This document shows positions 34,264 to 42,245 of a stretch of DNA of 64,000 bases, in pieces (positions within the stretch are counted from its first letter, which is position 1; each line of letters starts with the position of its first letter). Position numbers and translations under genes: made by a program. Location of the stretch: NCBI RefSeq assembly GCF_000296505.1, contig NZ_JH815209.1, positions 401,947-465,946 on the forward strand, written 5' to 3'. The notes under the pieces are model-generated. The model searched no databases. It was not told the DNA's origin and was given only the letters and a program-made list of their open reading frames with translations. The DNA is from Schaalia turicensis ACS-279-V-Col4. GTDB taxonomy: Bacteria; Actinomycetota; Actinomycetes; Actinomycetales; Actinomycetaceae.

Positions 34264-35973
34264 CTAGCCAGGGAATCGCACGTCGGCGAAAGTTGCGGGC
34301 ATAGCCTGCCATAAAGCACCCGTTCGACACGTGACGCTACCCGAACGGACCTTCACACACACATTCGCCGTCGTCAGACCAGCACTGACTGCTAAGGCCT
34401 GATCTGGAACCTCGGACTGGGAAACAAAGCCACCAATCGCAACTTCATCGAGTTCCATATCGTCACTATCAGCCGACGATTCAGCCGAACGAACAACCAC
34501 ATAGGACGACGAACCAGCCCACGAAAGATCAGCAATCTGCCCGTGAATACCGAGAATCGCCTGACCATCTTCAAGGCCTAGTGGCACACCGCTACCATCT
34601 CGCGCAACCGCGAACATCCAAGCGGTCGCGTTCGACGGCGTTCCAGACAAAACAAGAGCTCGCGCACCATCGGGCGAAATGACAACGCGAAGCACGCTCA
34701 CAACACCTGTTTCATTCATGGGAACACGTCCAACCTGGCCGTCGGGAGTCGTTGCAATGATCGGTCCGCTTGTTGAAGCGGGCGACCAGACCCAGCCGAA
34801 GCGGTCAATCGAAGGAGCCCCGGCCTCGTTCCCCGCCGACCCCACGTCCACCGACGAATGCGCGCCTTGAGCACCCGAGGCGGACACGACCAGCGAATTT
34901 CCTTCGCGCCATGCCACAACATCGCGGTTAATCGGCGACACCGCCGGATACGACGCGGAAGAAGCAGGAGAAATCGGCAAGTCAAACGGTGTCAGAGTAG
35001 AGCCCGCCAGCGATCCAATGCGACCTGCCTGCAAAGCAATTCGCGTATCCAACGAATAGGAGGGCAACGACGGAGTCTCGACCCCTTCAAGAGAAACCCC
35101 GGAAAGACTCAGATCCACTGTGGAAATCTGCGAATCCTGAAGGAGGGTTTCCGTCACCTCCCACGCAAGAAGCTGACGCGGGGTTCCCTCGCCAACCGTG
35201 GGGGCGCTCAGATCCACTTTCGCGATCTGATCACTGATTTCAACACCCTGAGCCGGGAACGTCGTTCCACCGGGAATCGCATTCGTGACCGCCGCTTCGA
35301 TCGTTTGGCTCGGCCCAGCGATCAGACCTGAGAGCAGATGCGAGGCAAGGCGACGCGAAGGATACCAACGAGGATCCGCAACCAAGGCATCCCCGGTCGT
35401 CGCCGGGAAATAGAGGTTCGCTTGTTCATAGGCGGCACTGAACGCCGTTTGAGAAACGATGAACGCATCTTCGGGGGAATCGATGCGCCACTGCCCGCCC
35501 TCTTGGACCAGGTTGAACGTCGACGAGATCATGGAGTCTTCGCTCCGCGTCATCACGCCTTCACTGTTCACTGACGCGACAGCGGGAACAGTCACCGTTG
35601 CTGTTAACGTTCCCGATCCCTCATCACCTTTAATTGAAATCGACGGCGACGAAGCAGTGTCATAGATCAGAGCCTCATCATCTGGTGCCCACGCCTGCTG
35701 GGAAGCAGCCGTTAAAAACAAGCGCGCAGTCGCAAAATCATCATTCGTTCCCGCAGCGCTTGCAAGAAGAAAATCAGAAATCAACGTCTGCGGATCAGAA
35801 TTCTTCAAAGGCCCATCAGCAGCAAATTCAACGGGATCAACGTCAGGAACAGACACCTCAAAGGGCGCTGGATCCGATGCCAGAGGCAAAGCAATACAGC
35901 CGGCAAGGCCAAACATGAGGATTCCGGACAATAATCCGGACGCACATCGTCGCTTGAGGGCACACCTCATCAT
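34264..35973 (-). CDS. lpqB: Lipoprotein LpqB
   Basis: 569-aa lipoprotein with lipobox LAGC (Cys about 26). A GerMN domain lies in the first half (SHLLSGLIAGPSQTIEAAVTNAIPGGT), and a beta-propeller-like C-terminal half carries repeated blades. LpqB binds the sensor part of MtrB and tunes MtrA signalling. The ATG at 35973 overlaps the mtrB stop as ATGA and follows GGGAGG. A second ATG at 35970 is possible. Confidence 0.92.
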   Translation of the reverse strand: MMRCALKRRCASGLLSGILMFGLAGCIALPLASDPAPFEVSVPDVDPVEFAADGPLKNSDPQTLISDFLLASAAGTNDDFATARLFLTAASQQAWAPDDEALIYDTASSPSISIKGDEGSGTLTATVTVPAVASVNSEGVMTRSEDSMISSTFNLVQEGGQWRIDSPEDAFIVSQTAFSAAYEQANLYFPATTGDALVADPRWYPSRRLASHLLSGLIAGPSQTIEAAVTNAIPGGTTFPAQGVEISDQIAKVDLSAPTVGEGTPRQLLAWEVTETLLQDSQISTVDLSLSGVSLEGVETPSLPSYSLDTRIALQAGRIGSLAGSTLTPFDLPISPASSASYPAVSPINRDVVAWREGNSLVVSASGAQGAHSSVDVGSAGNEAGAPSIDRFGWVWSPASTSGPIIATTPDGQVGRVPMNETGVVSVLRVVISPDGARALVLSGTPSNATAWMFAVARDGSGVPLGLEDGQAILGIHGQIADLSWAGSSSYVVVRSAESSADSDDMELDEVAIGGFVSQSEVPDQALAVSAGLTTANVCVKVRSGSVTCRTGALWQAMPATFADVRFPG

Positions 35974-37718
35974 GTGGCTTCCTCCCACAATTCAAGAGGA
36001 GTCGACACTACGGTCCCACCCGACGCCTTCGGCAGGGTCATCACGAACGAGGCTCCTTCGCCAATCTTTCCTGTCGCAACCAAAGTACCCCCGTGAAGCG
36101 CCACGTCCTCTGCAGAAATGGACAGACCCAACCCGGTACCACCCGTTGTACGTTTACGCGAAGAATCCGCGCGGAAGAAGCGGTCAAAAACGTGGGAGGC
36201 TGTTTCCTCACTCATACCGGCGCCATGGTCGCGCACTCTGACAGCAACGTCTGTTTGACTCTGAGCGACCGTAATATCAACCGGAGTTCCTTCAGCGAAT
36301 TCAAGAGCATTCACGAGAAGATTGCGTAGCACGCGCTCGATACGACGCACATCAATCGGGCACGCGCACCGTTCTTCGCCCGCGTGAAGTGCGACGGGTA
36401 CACCCAGTCGATATGCCAGCTCAGTATTAGCTTCAATAACCCTGGCAACAACCGTCTTCAGGTCCGTCATTTCAGCTTCAAGATCAGCTGAGCGAGCATC
36501 GTAGCGTGAAATCTCAAGCAGATCGGTAAACAGTGAATCCATTCGTTCTGTCTGATCGTGGAGAAGTTCAGCCGATCGTTTCGCCGGAGCGGGTAGGACA
36601 TCCCGGTTATCCCAGATGACTGAATCCGCCATCTTGATTGTCGTCAAAGGCGTTCGAAGTTCGTGGGACACATCGGAAACGAAGCGCTGCTGAAGCTGTG
36701 AGAGCTCGTCATATTCTTCGATCTTTAATTGTAAGGATTCAGCCATCAGGTTGAAGGCCCCCGACAGCTGTGCCATTTCGTCACTGCCCTTCACGTCAAG
36801 ACGAACGTCCAGATCACCGGTAGCAAGTTTCTTCGCCGCATCTGCCGTTTTGCGAACGGGACGAAGCAACTGAAATAGCATCCAAAACGCGCCAACTGGC
36901 AGAGCAATCATCAAGGGAGTGGCGGCGACCAAAAGGACACGCATCACCATATTCACCTGGCGCTGATCGGAGGCAAGGGAATAGACGATGTACAGTTCGT
37001 GCGTTCCTGCTCGAGGAAGACGCACCGTCGTTCCGACAAGGATTCCCGGATCCACGTGATCGCCGTTGGCTGGGATGGCAACAGACTTCCACTGAGCCTG
37101 TCCCCCGTTTTGCACGGCATCGCGCATTTCGGTGTCGATCAACGCATCAACATTCGCGTCGACGATCTGGTTGATACGGAACGTCGATGTCGAGGTCTGA
37201 GAACGCAAGAGAATAACAGAAACAGCACCCGCACCACCGGCAGATGCCCGAATGTTCTGAACAACCTGACGGGCAGCTTCCTGAACCTGATCGGGAGTTG
37301 AAGCCGTTGACTGGTCGAAAACAACCTGGGCGCTTGAAAAACGCAGGGCTGCGTCTTCGAGGATCTGAGTTCGACGCGACTCAAATGCGGTATCTTTCAA
37401 CTCAGCAGACACGAGCAGTCCGAAAACAGTGATCACTCCGAGGGCTGCAACCGTGATCGCTAAAGCCGAACGAAGTGATAGCGAGGCGCGGACCGCGCGC
37501 GCAGGCCCAGAGCGATAGACGGCTGTGTAGACACGCGAGTTCGTCCACTTACGCACACGCGAACGAAGGCTCTGAACCCACTTCTTCAGCCGCGGATACT
37601 TGTGATAAGGCGTGTCAGGCGAGCTGGCAACATCGCTGGTTGAAGCCACCGCGTCATCTTGAACGAGCTCCGAGTCAGTGTCGCTTGCCACGCCACGGTC
37701 AGGCGCCTGCGCCGGCAC
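35970..37718 (-). CDS. mtrB: Sensor histidine kinase MtrB
   Basis: 582 aa with two membrane helices (about 85-105 and 270-295) and an extracytoplasmic domain between them. A HAMP segment follows, then the H-box VSDVSHELRTPLT (His about 352). The catalytic domain has DHGAGM and GGTGLGLSI. It senses envelope and division state and phosphorylates MtrA. GTG 37718 follows GGGGAG at 9 bases and overlaps the end of mtrA by 20 bp. Confidence 0.93.
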   Translation of the reverse strand: MPAQAPDRGVASDTDSELVQDDAVASTSDVASSPDTPYHKYPRLKKWVQSLRSRVRKWTNSRVYTAVYRSGPARAVRASLSLRSALAITVAALGVITVFGLLVSAELKDTAFESRRTQILEDAALRFSSAQVVFDQSTASTPDQVQEAARQVVQNIRASAGGAGAVSVILLRSQTSTSTFRINQIVDANVDALIDTEMRDAVQNGGQAQWKSVAIPANGDHVDPGILVGTTVRLPRAGTHELYIVYSLASDQRQVNMVMRVLLVAATPLMIALPVGAFWMLFQLLRPVRKTADAAKKLATGDLDVRLDVKGSDEMAQLSGAFNLMAESLQLKIEEYDELSQLQQRFVSDVSHELRTPLTTIKMADSVIWDNRDVLPAPAKRSAELLHDQTERMDSLFTDLLEISRYDARSADLEAEMTDLKTVVARVIEANTELAYRLGVPVALHAGEERCACPIDVRRIERVLRNLLVNALEFAEGTPVDITVAQSQTDVAVRVRDHGAGMSEETASHVFDRFFRADSSRKRTTGGTGLGLSISAEDVALHGGTLVATGKIGEGASFVMTLPKASGGTVVSTPLELWEEAT

Positions 37719-38379
37719 GGTAGCCGACTCCCCTCACCGTGATAACAACTTCAGGCTTTTCCGGATCTCGTTCGATCTTCGAACGCAGACGCTGGATATG
37801 AACATTCACAAGACGTGTGTCCGCCGCATGGCGGTACCCCCACACCTGCTCAAGAAGTTCTTCTCGGCTAAACACCTTCCACGGTGCTCGCGCCAGCGCA
37901 ACAAGAAGATCGAATTCAAGCGGGGTCAGCGAAATTGCTTCGCCCCCACGCATGACCTCGTGCCCAGGAACATCAATCTCGACGTCATTAATCGACAGCT
38001 TTTCGTCACCTGAGTCGTCACGCCCACGCAGACGTGCACGAATTCGAGCAACAAGCTCCTTCGGCTTAAACGGCTTTGCCACATAGTCGTCCGCACCTGC
38101 TTCAAGGCCAGCCACAACATCTGACGTATCCGTGCGAGCGGTCAGCATGACAATCGGAACATCCGACTCCAGACGAATCTGTCGGCAGACTTCAATACCG
38201 TCGATACCGGGCAACATGAGATCCAAGAGGATCAAATCAGGATTCGACGCGTGGAAAGCCGCGAGCGCTCCGCTTCCATCTGAGCAGGTGGCGATAGCAA
38301 ATCCTTCGGCTTCTAATACGATGCCAATCATCTCTGCAAGGGCGACGTCATCGTCGACTACTAGGATTCGCAAAGTCAT
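37699..38379 (-). CDS. mtrA: DNA-binding response regulator MtrA
   Basis: 226-aa OmpR/PhoB-class regulator. The acidic pocket is Asp9-Asp10, the phosphorylation site Asp53, and the switch Lys lies in VAKPF (about 102). The C-terminal winged helix ends HIQRLRSKIE and VRGVGYRAG. In actinobacteria MtrA controls cell-wall hydrolases and division. No Shine-Dalgarno sequence precedes ATG 38379; a perfect 17-bp palindrome lies 5 bp upstream instead. Confidence 0.96.
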   Translation of the reverse strand: MTLRILVVDDDVALAEMIGIVLEAEGFAIATCSDGSGALAAFHASNPDLILLDLMLPGIDGIEVCRQIRLESDVPIVMLTARTDTSDVVAGLEAGADDYVAKPFKPKELVARIRARLRGRDDSGDEKLSINDVEIDVPGHEVMRGGEAISLTPLEFDLLVALARAPWKVFSREELLEQVWGYRHAADTRLVNVHIQRLRSKIERDPEKPEVVITVRGVGYRAGAGA

Positions 38380-38383
38380 ATAA

Positions 38384-38400
38384 CGATCGTGTCACGATCG
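38384..38400. promoter_or_regulatory. Perfect palindrome immediately before mtrA
   Basis: CGATCGTGTCACGATCG has 8-bp arms around one central base and begins 5 bp from the mtrA start. It could be an operator or a hairpin at the mRNA start that hides the initiation region. Confidence 0.55.
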
Positions 38401-38534
38401 AACGGTTTTTGTGACTCGACTCGCCAAATGGTTCAGCGTTACCCTTTTTCGCTGCCCATTTTCCTTATCTTTTTATCGTCTCATGCCATACTTTTTTCAT
38501 CTTCATTGATTGAAGTGACCTCCAGAGAGCCGTC

Positions 38535-39710
38535 ATGACTGATTCACACGACTTCCGCCACCTCCACGTGGGTTCATGGGGAGAACCGGATTCTCCGAAC
38601 ACTCCACAGTTCCACCCACAGGACAATGCCACTGTGTGTGCCTCTCAGGATCCTTCGTCCGCTCAGGGCTTCAATCAGCCTCCCATTCAGGCAATGAACT
38701 CCACGCCGATGTCGCCCGGTTCCCCCTCCCCAGTTCAGCCCGGAATTGTCCCCCTGCGCCCACTGGGCGTGGGTGACCTGTTTTCTGGAACGTTCGAGGC
38801 TCTTTCAAAGAACCCGTTCGTCTTGTTCATTCTTCCCGGAATCGTCACGATTGTTGCTGGGATCATTACGCTCGTCACGATCTATTTCGCGTTACCGAAT
38901 TTCACGTCGCTTGTTGATTTTGACGGTCGCATATCGACCGATGACCTGTCGACAATCGGGATGACGATGGCGCTTCGTACTATTCCCTTCGTTCTGATTC
39001 TGCTTGGTCTAGCTGGCTTGTTCCCAGCGATCGTGGTTCCAAACGGTACGGCTGACGCGATCATCGGTAAGAAGCTATCCGCCGAAGATGCCTTCAAGCG
39101 CTTTAAGTCCAGACTGCTTGCCATGATCGGTTTAAACATTCTCTGGGCATTCCTCTTCACCCTGATCGTCAGCGTTACATTCGCCGTATTCTCACTGGTC
39201 GCCCTAGGCGTAAACTACGTCACCGACCGTAGCCACACTCAGATGATGATGGTTTTCTTGCTCTTCGGCTCAGTTGGAGCAATCACGACATTCCTTGTGT
39301 GCGTGTTCTTCCACGTTCGGTTCATTTTTGCTCAAACGGTATGCGCGGTAGAAAATCTCTCCCCATTTAAAGCGTTGAAGCGCTCGTGGACGCTCACACA
39401 AGGCGTAGCGTTCAAGACTCTTGGACGCTCCATCCTGATTGCAATGGTGATGGGCGCGATCGGAAGTATTTTCTCCGGAGTGCTCTCCACATTCACTACG
39501 TTCACCATCAGTACCGACTTCACTTCGTTCACCATCAGTACCGATCCGCAGATGTATCTGACCGCAATTCCGTTAGCGGCAGTAGCATCCACGATCGTGC
39601 AGATGCTTGTCATGCCTCTTTCGCAGACATACATCGCGTTGATGTACGTCGACGAACGTATCCGCAAAGAAAACTTCGCTTACACGTTGATGGAGCAGAT
39701 TCGTCACTGA
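38535..39710 (+). CDS. Polytopic membrane protein (glycerophosphoryl diester phosphodiesterase membrane-domain-like)
   Basis: 391 aa. The first 75 residues are Pro/Ser/Gln-rich and soluble, followed by RPLGVGDLFSGTFEALSKNP and about six membrane helices. The LxxGDLFSGTF start and the KRSWTLTQG segment resemble the membrane domain seen with GdpD proteins and DUF7847-type proteins. A 27-bp tandem repeat duplicates FTISTDFTS near residue 325. Its function is unknown. It is divergent from mtrA. Confidence 0.6.
   Translation: MTDSHDFRHLHVGSWGEPDSPNTPQFHPQDNATVCASQDPSSAQGFNQPPIQAMNSTPMSPGSPSPVQPGIVPLRPLGVGDLFSGTFEALSKNPFVLFILPGIVTIVAGIITLVTIYFALPNFTSLVDFDGRISTDDLSTIGMTMALRTIPFVLILLGLAGLFPAIVVPNGTADAIIGKKLSAEDAFKRFKSRLLAMIGLNILWAFLFTLIVSVTFAVFSLVALGVNYVTDRSHTQMMMVFLLFGSVGAITTFLVCVFFHVRFIFAQTVCAVENLSPFKALKRSWTLTQGVAFKTLGRSILIAMVMGAIGSIFSGVLSTFTTFTISTDFTSFTISTDPQMYLTAIPLAAVASTIVQMLVMPLSQTYIALMYVDERIRKENFAYTLMEQIRH
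39501..39545 (+). repeat. 27-bp internal tandem repeat in the membrane protein gene
   Basis: TTCACCATCAGTACCGAC begins at 39501 and again at 39528. It keeps frame and duplicates nine residues in an extracytoplasmic loop. Confidence 0.75.
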
Positions 39711-39729
39711 GCCTGCTGAGCGCGTCCGT

Positions 39730-40245
39730 TTAGTGTGAGTGCGGAGCGTCAGAATCAGAAATAACCGTGAACTGAGCCCTGCGTTTCGCATACGGAGACT
39801 GCGGGTCAAGAGGGCTTGAAGTATCAGGATCTTGGGACGTAAACGGACCTCGTTCGCAGGCCTCGTAGGTTCGCGGTCTGGAACTACGCGATGGCGAATC
39901 CGTTGCCTGAGAGGCGGACGAACGCGGAGGAACTCCAGCCTGCGATGCTTCAGATGACGAGGTAGGCGTCTTGGCGGCCTGGCGAACCGCGTCCACAAGG
40001 GCAAGCAGATCGTCGCCCGAAGGCGGAACCGAATCAAAGTGGGTGACAAGTCGGATGAGCTGCCAGTCCTGAGGCGGATTAAAGCGGTTCGCGTGGTCTT
40101 CGCACATGTCATACGCGTTGGGTTGCGCATATGTTGACAGTGGGCCGAGGACAGCCGTAGCGTCCGCATAGTCATAGGTCAACGTGGCAACTGCCGGACG
40201 TGAGCATCCTGGCTTAGAACAAAGACGAGCCGAAATCACCCCCAT
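39730..40245 (-). CDS. DUF3499 family protein
   Basis: 171 aa. The N-terminus ARLCSKPGCSRPAVATLTYDYADATAVLGPL, with MCEDHANRF, is the DUF3499 zinc-ribbon-like domain (Rv3258c family). The C-terminal half is Ser/Pro/Thr-rich and low in complexity. Function is unknown; the gene is conserved in actinobacteria next to the zincin-like gene and whiB2, as here. The start could be ATG 40245 or GTG 40239. Confidence 0.85.
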   Translation of the reverse strand: MGVISARLCSKPGCSRPAVATLTYDYADATAVLGPLSTYAQPNAYDMCEDHANRFNPPQDWQLIRLVTHFDSVPPSGDDLLALVDAVRQAAKTPTSSSEASQAGVPPRSSASQATDSPSRSSRPRTYEACERGPFTSQDPDTSSPLDPQSPYAKRRAQFTVISDSDAPHSH

Positions 40246-40315
40246 AGCCTACGCCAGGATTACCCATTCGGGGCGTTGGCACTCTGACTAAGGCGAAGCA
40301 CGTTAATGTTGTGGG

Positions 40316-40735
40316 GTGCCTAGTCGAATTCATCATCCTCGTCGCGATCCTCATGGTCGTGGTGGCAGGGGTCCCGTCTTTTTCCCGGGAACACCCGCAT
40401 GGCGAACCAGGCGCGAAGCCTTCGATGAAATGATCGGCGCGCACATCGTAGAGCTCACTCGACGCTGGCCCGAAGTGGCAACAATCGAATTCGCTACCGA
40501 GGATGTTCCTCCGTCAAATCCAGCTCCGTGGGAATCTCACGCTGAAGTGCTTGCACGCATTTTCCACGCTGATCGCAGGCGAGGTCTTCGAGACAGAATT
40601 GTCATCTATCGGCTTCCGATCGTTCTTCGCGCAGGCGATCATGACGTCGTGAAGATTACACGTCAGATTCTGGTCGACAGGATCTCGCACATCTTGGCGA
40701 TTCCGCCGGATGAATTAGACGAATACCTGCGCTGA
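40316..40735 (+). CDS. Zincin-like metallopeptidase-family protein lacking HExxH (Rv3259-like)
   Basis: 139 aa. GPVFFPGTPAWRTRREAFDEMI and DRIVIYRLPIVLRA match the small zincin-like family. Where the family has HExxH, this protein reads VDRISHILAIPPDELDE, so two or more metal ligands are absent. Mycobacterial Rv3259-type relatives likewise lack a full motif. It is probably not an active protease. GTG 40316 is the start used. It is divergent from DUF3499, the conserved arrangement. Confidence 0.75.
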   Translation: MPSRIHHPRRDPHGRGGRGPVFFPGTPAWRTRREAFDEMIGAHIVELTRRWPEVATIEFATEDVPPSNPAPWESHAEVLARIFHADRRRGLRDRIVIYRLPIVLRAGDHDVVKITRQILVDRISHILAIPPDELDEYLR

Positions 40736-40739
40736 CAGG

Positions 40740-40838
40740 TTGAAGACACACTGCCAGCCGAACACGTTGTCAGCGCGTCGGCTAATATGCGTGCCTTACC
40801 TAGTTGAAAACACACTGCCAGCCGGGACGTCGTCAGGG
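40740..40838. repeat. Direct repeat pair, 64-bp period
   Basis: TTGAARACACACTGCCAGCC occurs at 40740 and 40804, each followed by a similar ACGTNGTCAG. The second copy ends at the last codons of the DUF5719 gene. Confidence 0.7.
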
Positions 40839-42245
40839 GCCGACGTGGACCCTAGCTTGTTGCGTTGCCAACCCTCCGGTGCCAACATTCCACGTTGCGT
40901 GCACAACACCATTCGGAGTTGTTGCGCTGACAACGATGGAGGCGTAAATCTGCTGATCAGATGTCACTTTGCCGTCATCTCTAGGAAGATCAACGACGGT
41001 GGATGTGCCCGCAGGAACTTGGACTTCCCGACCAGCAACGCTGACCGTAGCGTCTGAGGACGCATCCGTGAGAGGATTCACCAGTACCATCTGCGCAACC
41101 ACGTCGCTCACACCGGAGTTACTTTCCAGAGACGTTGCGCGCAGAGGCGTGGCACTCAGTTCCTTTGTTACCAGATCACTCAGGGTTGTTAGCCCTGGAA
41201 CATCTGCCTTCGAGAGAGCGTTCGCAGTGGCGATACTCGACAGGATCGTCCACGTCTGATCCGTCTGCGCCCACTTTCCGCCATCCCACGATTGTTCAAT
41301 GGCACTCACGACCGGCGCATCGGAAGTGACCATAATGCCACTGGCGGTTGATGCGATACCCGTCAGTGGAATATCCAGAACGGTTTGGGCATCAATTTCC
41401 AGTTCTGTTCCTTCGACAACCTTTGACCCGTCCTCGCCGATCAAGGTGACCTGAATCGACGCGGGGTCTTCCCCGGGGACACCGATGCGGAGAAGAGACG
41501 CTGTTTCGCCACCAAGACCCGCGAACACCACTTGTGTCGCAGGTTTCGTCGACGCACTCCATGTGGCACCAGCGGGGATTTCGCCATCCAATCGGGAAGT
41601 TTGAGCCCACGCGGAGATGCCCGCCGAATCGGACTCAATATGCAGGGCGATTCTCTCTTCGTCGGGGTACCAGCCCGAGGGCACGACGGTGATCGTTTTC
41701 CCAGCGGGCACGGTGAGCGTGTGCGGAGCATCGTCCAGCAATCCAATCGGCCCATAGCCGGTCACGGAAACGGTTGCTGGGATTGCGCTGGGATTGGCCA
41801 GAGCAAGAACAACGTCATTACCCGCATACGTCGAGCCCGTAAGAATCCATTGATCACCGCTGGGAAGTGAGCAGCCCGTGGCTGACAATCCCAGTAGTTC
41901 TCCGCCGCCTTGGCCAGTGATGACAACACCTGTAGGAACGCTGATTTCTTCATTTGGCGCCCCTGAGGCAGTGATCGATCGGGCCAGTTCATCACCGTCT
42001 GTGGGGGCAAGAGTCGACCAGATGTGTCCTGCAGTCGTGGTGGCAGGAGTCGACGCGAATGGGTCAATGATTCCCGGTGGACATGCAAGCGTCACCGACG
42101 ACGGGGCAGCCGTGATGACGGGTGTTTCAATCGTCGTGGGTTCTTCACCGGACAGGAACGTTGTAGCGCTAGCGGCAAGCCCCAAGAGTGCAAGCGCACC
42201 AAGGGAAGCGAGCAGTGCGACCGGTTTGTTCATGCGTTCAGTCAT
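40833..42245 (-). CDS. DUF5719 family secreted/membrane-anchored protein
   Basis: 470 aa with one N-terminal membrane helix (VALLASLGALALLGLAASATT) and a long beta-rich extracytoplasmic part. This part has repeated strand patterns such as VSVTGYGPIG and VTLIGEDGS. DUF5719 proteins follow the large membrane glycosyltransferase in actinobacteria, and a role in cell-surface glycan assembly is inferred. ATG 42245 overlaps the stop of the upstream gene as ATGA, so the pair is translationally coupled. Confidence 0.8.
   Translation of the reverse strand: MTERMNKPVALLASLGALALLGLAASATTFLSGEEPTTIETPVITAAPSSVTLACPPGIIDPFASTPATTTAGHIWSTLAPTDGDELARSITASGAPNEEISVPTGVVITGQGGGELLGLSATGCSLPSGDQWILTGSTYAGNDVVLALANPSAIPATVSVTGYGPIGLLDDAPHTLTVPAGKTITVVPSGWYPDEERIALHIESDSAGISAWAQTSRLDGEIPAGATWSASTKPATQVVFAGLGGETASLLRIGVPGEDPASIQVTLIGEDGSKVVEGTELEIDAQTVLDIPLTGIASTASGIMVTSDAPVVSAIEQSWDGGKWAQTDQTWTILSSIATANALSKADVPGLTTLSDLVTKELSATPLRATSLESNSGVSDVVAQMVLVNPLTDASSDATVSVAGREVQVPAGTSTVVDLPRDDGKVTSDQQIYASIVVSATTPNGVVHATWNVGTGGLATQQARVHVGP

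Noticed and set aside
38401..38460. MtrA autoregulation boxes (GTnAC direct repeats) upstream of mtrA
   Set aside because: GTAAC, GTCAC and GTGAC occur on the coding strand but at irregular spacing, so they do not form the known paired box.
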